A stretch of DNA of 64,000 bases from Bifidobacterium cebidarum (GTDB lineage: Bacteria > Actinomycetota > Actinomycetes > Actinomycetales > Bifidobacteriaceae). Below are positions 1 through 8,950 of the stretch, piece by piece (positions within the stretch are counted from its first letter, which is position 1; every line of letters starts with the position of its first letter). Both the position numbers and the translations under genes were made by a program. The stretch covers positions 62,001 through 126,000 of the forward strand of contig NZ_WBVS01000001.1 in the NCBI RefSeq assembly GCF_009193305.1, given 5' to 3'. A model generated the notes under the pieces. It was not told where the DNA came from, made no database searches, and saw nothing but the letters and a program-made list of their open reading frames with translations.

Positions 1-600
1 GCCAAGCGCGCCCTGGATCGAGCACCATTGGTCGCCAAGCAGATAGCCGGCGGAGACCAGAATCGTGTTCCACACGGCGGAGCCGAGCAGAGTCCAGCCG
101 GTGAATTGCAGGAAGTTCATACGGTTGAAGCCGGCCGGAATCGAAATCAGCGAGCGCACCACCGGAATCACACGTCCGATCAGCACCGACCAGGTGCCGT
201 ATTTGGTGAACCAATCGTTTGCTTTGCTTACATCGTTGCGGCTGACGCCGGGGATCCTATCGGCAGCTCGATTGATGCGATGCAGACCTACCCACCGGGA
301 GATGCCGTACAACACCCATGCGCCAAGCAGGGATCCGATGGTGGCCCACACAATGGCACCGGGCAGGCTTAACGTTCCTCGAGCCGCCGTGAAGCCGGCA
401 AGTGGCAGAATCACCTCGGACGGAATCGGAGGAAACACGGATTCCAACGCGATGGCCAAGGCCACGCCTATGCCGCCGATAGTTTCCATCAGAGCAATCA
501 ACCATGCGGTGATGGCTCCAATCAGCCCCCCATCGGAGGCGGTGCAGATCGGGGTCGGGTCTGCCGCGAGAGAGACGGCAAGCTCAGGGGAAAAACTCAT
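1..600 (-). CDS. DedA/SNARE-associated family membrane protein (3' end outside window)
   Basis: Reading the minus strand from an ATG at 600 gives an uninterrupted frame running off the left edge, so about 200 residues of the N-terminal part are visible. The protein has the DedA family hallmarks: the segment ESVFPPIPSEVILPLAGF near residues 56-73, a following hydrophobic stretch (GAIVWATIGSLLGAWVLYGI), and the re-entrant motif GRVIPVVRSLISIPAG near residues 142-157. DedA proteins are integral membrane proteins, several of which act as lipid (undecaprenyl phosphate or phosphatidylethanolamine) flippases and support envelope homeostasis. The gene is divergent from serB with only 38 bp between start codons. 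The specific substrate cannot be assigned from sequence. The family call is secure; the C-terminus is missing. Confidence 0.85.
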   Translation of the reverse strand, partial: MSFSPELAVSLAADPTPICTASDGGLIGAITAWLIALMETIGGIGVALAIALESVFPPIPSEVILPLAGFTAARGTLSLPGAIVWATIGSLLGAWVLYGISRWVGLHRINRAADRIPGVSRNDVSKANDWFTKYGTWSVLIGRVIPVVRSLISIPAGFNRMNFLQFTGWTLLGSAVWNTILVSAGYLLGDQWCSIQGALG

Positions 601-638
601 AGCGGGTATTGTCCCAAGGTTTTTCGACAATCTAAGGC

Positions 639-1355
639 ATGATGCAAGAAGATGCGCACTTTGTTGACAAATCCGCCGAGGTTGAGGCTGGGGATGCCTT
701 GTCGATGATTCCTGCCCCCACGTTGAGTAAACCGGGTCTGTTGGTGATGGATGTGGATTCCACGCTGATTGACGAGGAGGTCATCGATGAGCTGGGCGAG
801 GCCGCCGGCAAAGGTGCGGAAATCTCCGAAGTGACCGATCGGGCGATGCGCGGTGAGCTGGAATTCTGTGATGCGTTGCGCGCACGCGTGGCGCTGCTTA
901 AAGGTCTGCCGGCATCCGTGTTCGACACTGTGCACGACAAACTGCACTTCACCAACGGCGCTTTGGAGCTGATCGACACCCTGCATGAGCACGGCTGGAA
1001 GGTCGGCGTGGTGTCGGGAGGCTTCCATGAGGTAGTGGATCGTCTTGCCGCCGAAGGCCACATTGATCTGTGGATTGCGAATCGCCTTGAGGTCGAGGAC
1101 GGTAAGCTGACCGGTCAGGTGCTCGGTGAGATCGTGTGCAAGACCGTGAAGCTGCATGCGTTGCGCGCTTGGGCGGAGCGTCTTGGCGTGCCGATGAGCC
1201 AGACGGTGGCTGTGGGCGATGGCGCGAATGACATTCCGATGATTCAGGCCGCGGGCCTCGGTCTTGCATTCTGTGCCAAACCGAAGACTCAGCTTGCCGC
1301 CGACGACGCCATCAATACGCGCGATCTTCGTCTGGTGCTCGACTATCTGAGGTAA
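639..1355 (+). CDS. serB: Phosphoserine phosphatase SerB
   Basis: This 238-residue HAD-superfamily enzyme would dephosphorylate O-phosphoserine to serine in the last step of serine biosynthesis. Visible motifs are the nucleophile motif DVDST (about residues 38-42), the cap segment beginning EEVIDELGEAAG, motif II in VVSGGFHEVVDRLA, and motif III/IV GDGANDIPMIQAAGLGLAF. These are specific to SerB rather than to generic HAD proteins. It lacks the N-terminal ACT domains of some actinobacterial SerB proteins and has instead about 30 poorly conserved residues. Two ATGs lie back to back at 639 and 642; the second has the better spacing from the weak AAGG at 634-637. It is followed closely by priA. 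Confidence 0.92.
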   Translation: MMQEDAHFVDKSAEVEAGDALSMIPAPTLSKPGLLVMDVDSTLIDEEVIDELGEAAGKGAEISEVTDRAMRGELEFCDALRARVALLKGLPASVFDTVHDKLHFTNGALELIDTLHEHGWKVGVVSGGFHEVVDRLAAEGHIDLWIANRLEVEDGKLTGQVLGEIVCKTVKLHALRAWAERLGVPMSQTVAVGDGANDIPMIQAAGLGLAFCAKPKTQLAADDAINTRDLRLVLDYLR

Positions 1356-1394
1356 ATATTTTCCCTCGCTCGATTCTCCATTTATAGTGGTTCC

Positions 1395-3614
1395 ATGACT
1401 TTTGAGGGTGCGGAACAGTTGACGCTTGCGGGGCTTGCCCCACGCAAGCGTCGCAAGCGAGCGCCCGCAGAGCATTCGCCGGCCGTGCACCTTCCCATCG
1501 CCCAAGTCGTGCTGGAAGTGCAGGCACTGCATCTAGGCCAGACATTCGACTACCTCGTTGATGAGAAGGACAGTGATACCGCGCAACCTGGCGTGCTGGT
1601 CCGTGTTCGATTCGGCGGGCAGCGGGTCAATGGCGTGATTTGGAGGCGTGCCGCGACCAGCGCTACGCCTCAATCTTCGCTGCGTTATTTGGAACGCGTG
1701 GTGAGTCCGGATGTTTTGGTGCCGGAGTCCATGCGCGAGGATATTTCGTTGATTGCTGAAGCATACGGCGGCACACGCGCGAATATCCTACGTTTCGCCG
1801 TACCCCCTCGTGTGGCCAAGGTGGAAGCCGAACAGCGGCTGGCGGCATCGTTCACACGTCAGCTCACATCTCAGGCAGTCAGGGGTGCCGAACAGGCGTA
1901 TCAGCGGATCAGCGCCAATTATGGCGACGCTCATGTGCTGCAGGAATCATTGACCGGCAACCGTTTCCAAGCATTCGTATTCGACCTGATGCCCGGCGCG
2001 CAGGAATGGCAGAAGAACATGGCGTGGATGGTGGCCACAGCACGGACCGCTGGCAAATGCGCTGTGGTGGAACTGCCGACCATGCGTGAAGTCAATGATC
2101 TGCTTCCTATATTGCGCAATTATGGGCTGATGCCGTTTGCCCCCGCGGCGAATGGGGGCTGGGCGGGCGATGTGGCTGTGCTTAATGCCGAGTCCATGCC
2201 AGCAGCCGACCGGTACCGCACATATCTGGCGGTGGCATTGGGCCAGGTGAAGGTCGTGATCGGCACCAGAGCCGTGGCATACGCGCCGGTTGAAGGCCCC
2301 GCATTGTTTGCGATTCTTGAAGATGCCGCCTATCAGAACATGGACGGCATGATGCCCTATCCGCAGGCACGTGGGGTGATGCGGCTTAGGGCCAAGGCCC
2401 ATGGAGGCGTATTCGTGGCCATGGCCAACGCTCGCACACCGCAAAGCCATTGGGAAAACACTGGGCCGGATACAGTGGAGACTCCGGTGAGCGGGTTCTC
2501 GGCGGCAATCCATCCATTGGCTTCCCCTTTGAAGGATGCGACGCCATGGGTACGTTGGCTGAACCGCGAGGAATTGACTCGGCTCGCCGACCCCACCATC
2601 GGAGCACGCGTGCCGCATACCGCCGTGCGCGTATTAAGCAAAGCATTGGAAAGCGGGCCCGTACTGCTTTCCATCCCTCAGGACAGCATGAGCGAGACCT
2701 TAAGCTGTGCGAAATGCCACCGCCAGGCTCGATGTCCGAAATGCGCTGGCCCATTGCAGGTACCGTCCGATCGCGCGGACAATACACCGCGATGCCGTTG
2801 GTGCGGAGCGCCAGCCCTGAATTGGGCATGCCCTGCCTGTAAGCATGAACGAATGCGTGTGGTGCGCGTAGGCGCAGCCGGTACGGCCTCGGAATTGGCC
2901 GGTCTTTTCCGCGGCATACCCATGGTGGTGTCCAGCAAGGCACGTGGCGTGGTGCCGGAGGTACCGGCCAAACCACTGATCGTCATCGCCACACCGGGAT
3001 TCGAGCCTCGGGTCCGCCCTGCAGAAAGTACACAGGGTGCCGCTGGGCGGGAATACCGTGCCGTCGCAATCCTTGATGCTTGGACGAGCCTATACCAGCT
3101 TGGCGTGGATGCCCGTTTGGACACCCTTACCGCATGGATGCGTGCGGTGGCATTGTGCGCGCCACGTTCACGCGAAGGGCAGGCGTTGATCCTTGGGGAA
3201 ACCGACCCAGCAATCGCGCAGTCGTTGATGACTTGGGACTCGCGGATTCTCGCGGCCAAAGATATGCAGGAACGTGTGGAAACCGGCATGCCTCCCGCCG
3301 TGGCCGCCGCTTGCATATGGGGACGCAGAGATGCCGTGATGACGCTGATGCAACGCATCGGCGTGCTTGGCGGTGATTGGACTGTGTGCGGCGAATTGCC
3401 CGGCATGCTGGGCCCGGTGCCGATCCCGCAACCGGAGACGGTCGATGCCCGTGAACTGGAGGCCACAGCCGATAGGGTCAAAGCCGTGGTGCGTGTGCCG
3501 CAGATTCGACGAGCGGAACTTGCCGAACGACTGCAACGGGAAACGGCCCGCCATGTGGCGGCACGGGAGCTGGGCGAACTTCGGTTCCGCATCGACCCCA
3601 AGGACTTGATCTGA
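1395..3614 (+). CDS. priA: Primosomal protein N' PriA, helicase motifs degenerate
   Basis: A 739-residue protein with the PriA layout: an N-terminal 3'-DNA-binding domain (FDYLVDEKDSDTAQPGVLVRVRFGG, here split: FDYLV then GVLVRVRFGG near residues 50-76), a central helicase-like region, and the PriA zinc region with paired cysteines (CAKCHRQARCPKC and CRWCGAPALNWACPAC). PriA restarts stalled replication forks. No Walker A (GxxxxGK[ST]) is present, and the position expected for the DEEH box reads LEDAAYQ, so ATP hydrolysis is unlikely. This loss is typical of actinobacterial PriA and is therefore not a decay artefact; the frame is full length and open. Start ATG 1395 has little Shine-Dalgarno sequence. 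Confidence 0.9.
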   Translation: MTFEGAEQLTLAGLAPRKRRKRAPAEHSPAVHLPIAQVVLEVQALHLGQTFDYLVDEKDSDTAQPGVLVRVRFGGQRVNGVIWRRAATSATPQSSLRYLERVVSPDVLVPESMREDISLIAEAYGGTRANILRFAVPPRVAKVEAEQRLAASFTRQLTSQAVRGAEQAYQRISANYGDAHVLQESLTGNRFQAFVFDLMPGAQEWQKNMAWMVATARTAGKCAVVELPTMREVNDLLPILRNYGLMPFAPAANGGWAGDVAVLNAESMPAADRYRTYLAVALGQVKVVIGTRAVAYAPVEGPALFAILEDAAYQNMDGMMPYPQARGVMRLRAKAHGGVFVAMANARTPQSHWENTGPDTVETPVSGFSAAIHPLASPLKDATPWVRWLNREELTRLADPTIGARVPHTAVRVLSKALESGPVLLSIPQDSMSETLSCAKCHRQARCPKCAGPLQVPSDRADNTPRCRWCGAPALNWACPACKHERMRVVRVGAAGTASELAGLFRGIPMVVSSKARGVVPEVPAKPLIVIATPGFEPRVRPAESTQGAAGREYRAVAILDAWTSLYQLGVDARLDTLTAWMRAVALCAPRSREGQALILGETDPAIAQSLMTWDSRILAAKDMQERVETGMPPAVAAACIWGRRDAVMTLMQRIGVLGGDWTVCGELPGMLGPVPIPQPETVDARELEATADRVKAVVRVPQIRRAELAERLQRETARHVAARELGELRFRIDPKDLI

Positions 3615-3693
3615 TCAGCACCGCGCACTCAGTCGTCGATACATGGAACCATGGAACCTGACGCATATCCAACGACTACAGAAAGAGGCTGCA

Positions 3694-4398
3694 ATGAAGG
3701 GTTGGCCAGGAGAACCGGATATGGAATACGACGTGCTGGTGGCGGACGGCGAAGCAGCCGTCAACGCCAGCAAACCAATCACCGATGTGATCTTCGATTT
3801 CGGTAATGTGCTGATTTATTGGGATCCTGCTGCCGTGCTCATCCCCCGATACAGCCAGAACACCATCGACGAGTTCCTCGATAACGATATCTCCGGTTTC
3901 TATGATGTCAATGACTTGATGGACGGCGGCATGAGCACCAACGAGGCCATCGCCGTTATGCGCGAACGTAAGGGCGACAAATGGGCGGATATGCTGCAGT
4001 ACTATATCGACAATTTCCGTGATTCGCTGACCGGCATCGTGCCGGGCGCACGCGTGCTGGTAAACGACTTGAAAGCCGCCGGCATCGGAGTCTGGGGACT
4101 GAGCAACTGGGAGGCCAGCCTGTTCCATGTGGCCGAAGAGCAGTGCGATATCCTGCAGCAGTTGGACGGCAAACTGGTCTCCGGCTTCGTCAAACTGCGC
4201 AAGCCGCACAAGGAAATCTATGAGGCCGCGCTGAGGGAATTCGGCATCAAGGCCGAAGGCGCGGTGTTCATCGATGACAAGGCCATGAACATCGTGGGAT
4301 CCAATGCCGTGGGCATCCGTGGCGTGCGTTTCCAAGACCCGGTGAAGCTGCGCCAACTGCTCATCGCCAACGGCGTCAAAATTCCCAACGTTCAGTAA
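3694..4398 (+). CDS. HAD-IA family hydrolase (phosphatase)
   Basis: A 234-residue HAD-superfamily subfamily IA hydrolase. Motif I is DFGNVL, motif II sits in WGLSNW, and motifs III/IV are seen as KPHKEIYEAAL and VFIDDKAMNI, the arrangement of the YihX-like sugar-phosphate phosphatases and epoxide-hydrolase-type HADs. The preferred start is ATG 3694, because GAAAGAGG at 3681-3688 lies 5 bases upstream; an in-frame ATG at 3643 has no ribosome binding site and would add 17 residues. It lies 79 bp after priA and 26 bp before fmt, so the three could be co-transcribed. The natural substrate is not evident. Confidence 0.85.
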   Translation: MKGWPGEPDMEYDVLVADGEAAVNASKPITDVIFDFGNVLIYWDPAAVLIPRYSQNTIDEFLDNDISGFYDVNDLMDGGMSTNEAIAVMRERKGDKWADMLQYYIDNFRDSLTGIVPGARVLVNDLKAAGIGVWGLSNWEASLFHVAEEQCDILQQLDGKLVSGFVKLRKPHKEIYEAALREFGIKAEGAVFIDDKAMNIVGSNAVGIRGVRFQDPVKLRQLLIANGVKIPNVQ

Positions 4399-4424
4399 AC
4401 AACGCTTAAACCATAAGGAGATTC

Positions 4425-5423
4425 ATGCTCAAACTGGTGTTCGCAGGCACCCCTGATGTAGCCGTACCGTCGCTCAAAGCATTTGCTGCCGACCCGCGCT
4501 TTGATGTGGTGGGCGTCATCACTCGCCCGGATGCGCCTACCGGCCGTGGCCGCAAATTGATGCCAAGCCCGGTGAAGTCGGCTGCAGTGGAGCTGGGATT
4601 GCCGGTTATTGATCTCAAACCGCGCTCCCCCGAGTTCCTGGATGCACTCAACGCCCTTGGCGCGGATATCGCCGCCGTCATCGCCTACGGCAATATCCTG
4701 CCGAAGAACGTGCTGGATGCGGTGCCGATGGGCTGGTACAACCTGCATTTCTCCAATCTGCCGAAGTGGCGTGGCGCGGCTCCGGCTCAGCGCGCCATCT
4801 GGGCGGGCGATGCCACCACCGGCGCCGACGTGTTCAAAGTCGGCGAAGGCTTGGATGACGGTCCGATTGTAGCATCGATGACCGTGGCGCTTACCGGCCG
4901 CGAAACCTCCGGCGAGCTGCTTGACCGTTTGGCCGAGGAAGGCGCACCCATGTATGTGGATGCGCTGGCCGCTGTGGGCGATGGCACGGCAACGTTCACA
5001 CCGCAACCAGCCGAAGGCTTGGAATACGCGCACAAGATCACCGTGGAGGATGCGCGTATCAACTGGGCGAATCCAGTCGAGTCCATCGACCGTCAGATTC
5101 GCGCCTGCACCCCGCATCCGGGCGCTTGGACCAAGCTGTATGTGGAAGGCCTGCCGGAAAATGCAAACGCTGAGTCCGCTGAAGGTTCCGCTCAGTCACT
5201 CACCCTGCACGTGCTCGCCGCACAGCCGTCTGATACTACCCATCCGAACACGCCCACCGGCTTGCAGCCCGGCGAGCTCAGAGCCGGCAAGAAGAACGTC
5301 TGGGTCGGCACCGGCACCACGGCGCTGGAGCTCACCCAAGTCAAGGCGCAAGGCAAGAAGGCCATGCGCGCCGCCGACTGGGCCCGTGGAGCCCGCCTCA
5401 GCGAATCCGCCTGCGTGAGGTAG
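4425..5423 (+). CDS. fmt: Methionyl-tRNA formyltransferase
   Basis: A 332-residue enzyme that formylates the amino group of Met-tRNAfMet with 10-formyl-tetrahydrofolate before translation initiation. The N-terminal motif [15 protein letters not shown], the catalytic region [18 protein letters not shown] followed by [20 protein letters not shown] (catalytic Asn and His), and GLDDGPI (the aspartate) are all present. The C-terminal OB-like tRNA-binding domain follows, with an acidic low-complexity linker ([13 protein letters not shown]) near residue 243. The ribosome binding site AAGGAG is 6 bases upstream of ATG. The stop at 5421-5423 is followed at once by a hairpin cluster. Confidence 0.95.
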   Translation: MLKLVFAGTPDVAVPSLKAFAADPRFDVVGVITRPDAPTGRGRKLMPSPVKSAAVELGLPVIDLKPRSPEFLDALNALGADIAAVIAYGNILPKNVLDAVPMGWYNLHFSNLPKWRGAAPAQRAIWAGDATTGADVFKVGEGLDDGPIVASMTVALTGRETSGELLDRLAEEGAPMYVDALAAVGDGTATFTPQPAEGLEYAHKITVEDARINWANPVESIDRQIRACTPHPGAWTKLYVEGLPENANAESAEGSAQSLTLHVLAAQPSDTTHPNTPTGLQPGELRAGKKNVWVGTGTTALELTQVKAQGKKAMRAADWARGARLSESACVR

Positions 5424-5439
5424 CAGCTTTACCTATCGC

Positions 5440-5520
5440 TGTACAGTCAGAGCGATCACACATCTTCCACCGCTCTGACTGTACATTTTCCGCCACTTTG
5501 GTTGTACGTTTTCCACCGCA
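5440..5520. repeat. Hairpin-repeat cluster A (GTAC-TTTTCC motif)
   Basis: A perfect 15-bp inverted repeat, TGTACAGTCAGAGCG at 5440-5454 and its complement at 5471-5485, is followed by imperfect tandem copies of a 23-bp unit (core TTTTCCRCC ... TTGTACG) up to 5520. The second arm of the hairpin is itself part of the first unit. It lies directly after fmt and might end its transcript, but there is no U-tract after the hairpin in either direction. Similar arrangements with unrelated sequence occur at 22416-22571 and 50172-50338. Confidence 0.7.
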
Positions 5521-5526
5521 GCACTT

Positions 5527-5628
5527 ATGCGCGCACGAGAAGAAGCAGGACTCTCCCAAGAACAGCCTGCAGCGCTCTCGCATATTTCCCGCCAATCATT
5601 ATTGATGCGTGTCATGCAAAATCTATAG
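5527..5628 (+). pseudogene. Fragment of an XRE-family HTH regulator
   Basis: A 33-codon frame reads RAREEAGLSQEQPAALSHIS followed by RQSLL, which matches the helix-turn-helix of Cro/XRE proteins (typical pattern LREEAGLSQEQLAALLHISRQS). It begins at ATG 5527 without a ribosome binding site and stops at 5626 inside the 3' end of the oppositely oriented ClbS-like gene. The remaining helices are missing. The proline in place of the expected leucine in helix 2 also suggests decay. It is probably the remnant of a regulator or antitoxin gene truncated when the neighbouring AT-rich gene arrived. Confidence 0.5.
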
Positions 5629-6142
5629 CACTATCTTTTTTCCATTTTCTGATTTTTGTTCTAAAGGTCCCAAATGGTGCAACAGTATTCACATGTATGA
5701 ACTTATAGACTTCCCACACTGCTGTTTTAGTTGCTTCATCAGCCCATTTCCTCATGTGCGGAGCAAATAATTCCTCTTCACTCATCGAATCAATCAGTGC
5801 ATATAAAGAATTAACGTTTTCTTCTAATTGAGCTTTTAAAGCATTGATTGATAGATGAGCGTACTCATCATTAAACCACTGGTATAGCTCACCAAGCTGA
5901 TTCCATGTAAAATCGTCCGATGGAGTACGTACGTGGAGTCCGTTTCTTTCATCCTTTTCCCACTTAAGGACCAACGTCGTCCATCCAACTTGATAAGCGA
6001 GGTTCTCAGCCGGAGTCCTATCAACGCTATCGACTATCTTATCTTTTAAAGATTCCGGTATATTATCAAATTCTGAAATATATTTTTCAAATGATTTTTT
6101 TATTTCAACTTTCAGTTCCTCTTTATTTGCATATTTTCTCAC
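5612..6142 (-). CDS. ClbS/DfsB-like four-helix bundle protein (DUF1706)
   Basis: A 176-residue, largely helical protein resembling the ClbS/DfsB family (DUF1706). It has the N-terminal pattern NKEELKVEIKKSFEKYISEF, the central TWNQLGELYQWFNDEYAHLS with the family tryptophan, and the heptad-like LYALIDSMSEEELFAP. The characterised member ClbS of pks-positive E. coli is a cyclopropane hydrolase that protects against colibactin; most relatives are uncharacterised and belong to the DinB-like fold. Base composition is clearly more AT-rich than the flanking genes and the codon choice (many AAA, TTT, ATT) differs, which suggests transfer, perhaps from a Firmicute. It is preceded by the ilvD terminator, so it needs its own promoter. 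Family moderately sure, function inferred. Confidence 0.7.
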   Translation of the reverse strand: MRKYANKEELKVEIKKSFEKYISEFDNIPESLKDKIVDSVDRTPAENLAYQVGWTTLVLKWEKDERNGLHVRTPSDDFTWNQLGELYQWFNDEYAHLSINALKAQLEENVNSLYALIDSMSEEELFAPHMRKWADEATKTAVWEVYKFIHVNTVAPFGTFRTKIRKWKKDSAIDFA

Positions 6143-6190
6143 ATAAACACCCTTTACAAATTCATAGTCTCTTCGGCATACGGTACAAAA

Positions 6191-6220
6191 ATAGCCTTTC
6201 GCGACGAGGCGAAAGGCTAT
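6191..6220 (-). terminator. Intrinsic terminator downstream of ilvD
   Basis: A perfect 12-bp stem (ATAGCCTTTCGC and its complement) with a 6-base loop. Read on the minus strand it is followed directly by TTTTTGTACC, so it ends transcripts coming from ilvD and separates them from the ClbS-like gene. Confidence 0.85.
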
Positions 6221-6235
6221 GCTGCGTTCCTATGG

Positions 6236-6286
6236 AACTACCCCTCAGGCGACTTCAACGCCAGCTCCCCCTGACAAGGGGAACTA
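6236..6286 (+). repeat. Dispersed intergenic repeat, copy 1
   Basis: The segment starting AACTACCCCTCAG and ending CTGACAAGGGGAACT closely resembles 61196-61244 and two further copies near 35500-35600. The end part can form a CUCCCC/GGGGA stem. It appears to be a short non-coding mobile or REP-like element of this genome. Confidence 0.65.
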
Positions 6287-6313
6287 AGGCAGGCAATCCC
6301 AGCAGTGCCGCTA

Positions 6314-6365
6314 TCAGGCGAGGCCGGAGAGCTTGTTGATCAGGTCGGGATCGCGTGCCGAACCG
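6314..6365 (-). pseudogene. Duplicated 3' end of ilvD
   Basis: On the minus strand this reads [14 protein letters not shown] then stop, the same C-terminus as the intact ilvD that ends at 6424, but with different synonymous codons (CTCTCCGGCCTCGCC against CTTTCGGGACTCGCG). It lies between ilvD and its terminator and is separated from the gene by a 21-bp palindrome at 6372-6392 (GGACAGCCCA around one base). It looks like a leftover of a diverged allele replaced by recombination. Confidence 0.75.
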
Positions 6366-6423
6366 TTAAGCGGACAGCCCAGTGGGCTGTCCATAGGTGA
6401 GGGGAGCAGCTATGCTGCGACGG

Positions 6424-8289
6424 CTACGCGAGTCCCGAAAGCTTGTTGATCAGGTCGGGATCTCGCGTAGCACCCTTGTCGGCGGAGCGAGCGAAGGCGG
6501 CGTAGGCCTTCAGGGCCTGGGACACCTTACGGTCGCGGTGGGCAACGTAGCCATCGCCGGCTTCGAGCTCGGCACGACGCTCGGCCAGCTGCTCGTCGGT
6601 CAGCTCGACGTTCACCGAACGGTTCTCGATATCGATGTTGATGATGTCGCCGTTCTTGATGAGCGCGATCGGGCCCTTGTTGGCGGCCTCAGGAGCGATA
6701 TGGCCGATGGCCAGACCGGAGGAACCGCCGGAGTAACGGCCGTCGGTGAGCATGGCCACCTGCTTGCCGATGCCCTTGCCCTTGACGAAGGAGGTCGGGT
6801 ACAGCATCTCCTGCATGCCCGGACCGCCCTTCGGACCTTCATAGCGGATCACCAGTGCCATGCCGGGCTTCAGGGTGTCGTCCAGAATCACCTTGATGGC
6901 TTCCTCCTGGGATTCGACCACCAGAGCCGGGCCGCGGAACTTCCAGATCTCCTGCGGCACGCCTGCGGTCTTCACCACGCAGCCGTCAGGAGCCAGGTTA
7001 CCGCGCAGCACGGCGAGGCCGCCTTCGTGAATCTCCGGGTGGTTGATGTCGTGGATGGCGCCGTTCTCACGATCGGTATCGAGCGTGTCGAACAGGGTGG
7101 TGTGCGTCCACGGCTCCGGGGAGATGATGTGGCCAGGCGCGGCCTTGTACATCTGCTTGGCCTCCTCGGTGCAGGTCGATCGCATGATATCCCAATCGTT
7201 GAGCTTGTCCTCAAGGGTCGGGTAATCGATGGAATGCACGTTGCGGTGCAGCTTGCCGGCGCGATCGAGCTCGCCCAGAATGCCGGTGATACCGCCTGCG
7301 CGGTGCACGTCGGAGATCTCCCACTTGCCGGACGGCGAGGCCTTGCAGATGCAGGGCACGGTGTGGGAGATACGCTCGATGTCATCCAGCGTGAAATCCA
7401 CGTCCGCGGACTGGGCCATGGCCAGAATGTGCAGCACGGTGTTGGTGGAGCCGCCCATGGCCACATCCATGGTCATGGCGTTCTCGAAGGCTTCCTTGGT
7501 GGCGATGGAGCGCGGCAGCACGGAATCGTCGGAATCGCGGTAGTACTGGTTGGCGATCTTCACCACCTGCTCGGCGGCACGCTTGAACAGGTCCTTGCGG
7601 TAGGAGTGGGAGGCCAGAATCGTGCCGTTGCCAGGCAGTGCCAGACCGATGGCCTCGGTCAGGCAGTTCATCGAGTTGGCGGTGAACATGCCGGCGCAGG
7701 AACCACAGGTCGGGCAGACGGTCTTCTCGTAGTTGAGCAGATCCTCTTCGGAGACGTTGTCGTCTGCGGAGGCGTACATCACGGAGATCAGATCCGTGTT
7801 CTTCTTGACGGTGCCGTCGGCCAGCACGGTGGTGCCGGCTTCCATCGGGCCGCCGGAGACGAACACGGTCGGGATGTTGAGTCGCAGTGCGGCCATCAGC
7901 ATGCCCGGGACCACCTTGTCGCAGTTCGGGATGCAAATCAATGCGTCGGCGCAGTGGGCGTTGCACTGGTATTCAACGGTGTCGGCGATGATATCGCGGG
8001 AAGGCAGGGAGTAGAGCATACCGGTATGGCCCATGGCGATGCCGTCGTCCACGGCCATCGTGTTGAACTCGCGGGGGATGCCGCCAGCTTCCTTGATGGC
8101 TTCGGAGACGAGACGGCCCACCTTGTTGAGGTGGACGTGGCCAGGCAGGAACTCGTCGAAGGAGTTCGCGATGGCGATGATGGGCTTCTTGCCCATGTCG
8201 TCGCCGCTGACGCCAGCGGCACGGTACAGGGCGCGCGCGCCTGCGAAGACGCGGCCGGACATGAGTTTTGCAGATCGCATTTCAGTCAT
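6424..8289 (-). CDS. ilvD: Dihydroxy-acid dehydratase IlvD
   Basis: A 621-residue dehydratase of valine, isoleucine and pantothenate synthesis, converting 2,3-dihydroxy-3-methylbutanoate and its homologue to the 2-oxo acids. The cysteines expected to hold the iron-sulfur cluster are seen in [13 protein letters not shown] and [19 protein letters not shown]; the C-terminal segments [21 protein letters not shown] and GDIINIDI are also present. Length agrees with the class that has the complete cluster motif. The start is taken at ATG 8289 ([13 protein letters not shown]); an ATG at 8301 preceded by AAGGG would add four residues. It is transcribed away from rpoZ and ends in the terminator at 6191-6220. 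Confidence 0.95.
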   Translation of the reverse strand: MTEMRSAKLMSGRVFAGARALYRAAGVSGDDMGKKPIIAIANSFDEFLPGHVHLNKVGRLVSEAIKEAGGIPREFNTMAVDDGIAMGHTGMLYSLPSRDIIADTVEYQCNAHCADALICIPNCDKVVPGMLMAALRLNIPTVFVSGGPMEAGTTVLADGTVKKNTDLISVMYASADDNVSEEDLLNYEKTVCPTCGSCAGMFTANSMNCLTEAIGLALPGNGTILASHSYRKDLFKRAAEQVVKIANQYYRDSDDSVLPRSIATKEAFENAMTMDVAMGGSTNTVLHILAMAQSADVDFTLDDIERISHTVPCICKASPSGKWEISDVHRAGGITGILGELDRAGKLHRNVHSIDYPTLEDKLNDWDIMRSTCTEEAKQMYKAAPGHIISPEPWTHTTLFDTLDTDRENGAIHDINHPEIHEGGLAVLRGNLAPDGCVVKTAGVPQEIWKFRGPALVVESQEEAIKVILDDTLKPGMALVIRYEGPKGGPGMQEMLYPTSFVKGKGIGKQVAMLTDGRYSGGSSGLAIGHIAPEAANKGPIALIKNGDIINIDIENRSVNVELTDEQLAERRAELEAGDGYVAHRDRKVSQALKAYAAFARSADKGATRDPDLINKLSGLA

Positions 8290-8513
8290 GACTCCATTCA
8301 AGCCCTTGCATGGGACACGTCTCTTGTCAAGAGTCGAATAATGGAATTTTCGAAAATGTAACCTTTTTCACACCTATCTGCGGCAGTTTCTCCGCTGAAA
8401 ACTGGTAGACGGCAATCCAGCGCCGGCAGATGCTCAATCAGGCATAAGTCCCGCCACAAGGCTACACTTGCTTCGGTTGAGATAGATTTTCCAACGTTTG
8501 GAGACACATACTT

Positions 8514-8828
8514 ATGGCAGAAGATACCGAGGTTAAGGGTAACGAGGCGTTCGGCACTGACCCGCACCCCACCGGTCTTGCAAATCCGCCGATTGACGAC
8601 CTGATGAAGCACGCCGACTCCAAGTACGCGCTGGCCATTTTCGCCGCCAAGCGTGCCCGTCAGATCAACTCCTACTTCACCCAGCTCAACGAAGGCCTGC
8701 TGCAGAACGTCGGCCCGCTGGTGGAATACCAGAACAACGAGAAGCCGCTGTCCATCGCATTCCGCGAGATTGACGAGGGCCTGCTCGAGGAGACCTTGGG
8801 CGAGGACGACGTCAACGAAGGCAACTGA
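8514..8828 (+). CDS. rpoZ: RNA polymerase omega subunit
   Basis: A 104-residue protein matching Rpo[21 protein letters not shown] followed by [11 protein letters not shown] covers the conserved omega core (residues 25-55) and the tail is acidic, as is usual. Omega helps assembly of the beta' subunit into RNA polymerase. The start ATG 8514 has GGAG about 11 bases upstream. It ends in the terminator at 8951-8985. The gmk gene, often adjacent in actinobacteria, is not seen here. Confidence 0.93.
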   Translation: MAEDTEVKGNEAFGTDPHPTGLANPPIDDLMKHADSKYALAIFAAKRARQINSYFTQLNEGLLQNVGPLVEYQNNEKPLSIAFREIDEGLLEETLGEDDVNEGN

Positions 8829-8898
8829 TACTTCGACGCTCCCCCGATATATGCCACCGATGTTAGGCAAGTCACTCGCAGTTTTCCTGCCGATGCAC

Positions 8899-8927
8899 TT
8901 GCTTTAGCCACATCGATAGACTATAAA
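8899..8927 (+). promoter_or_regulatory. Promoter-like sequence before a terminator
   Basis: TTGCTT at 8899-8904 and TATAAA at 8922-8927 are separated by 17 bp. The predicted start near 8934 lies only about 15 bp before the stem-loop at 8951-8985, so a transcript would be about 55 nt unless it reads through to metK. Confidence 0.45.
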
Positions 8928-8950
8928 TCGAACAAGAGCAAACATGCACA

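Noticed and set aside
6397..8361. 654-codon plus-strand frame
   Set aside because: It is the mirror of ilvD; the opposite strand encodes a complete IlvD with all motifs, and long antisense frames are common in GC-rich DNA.
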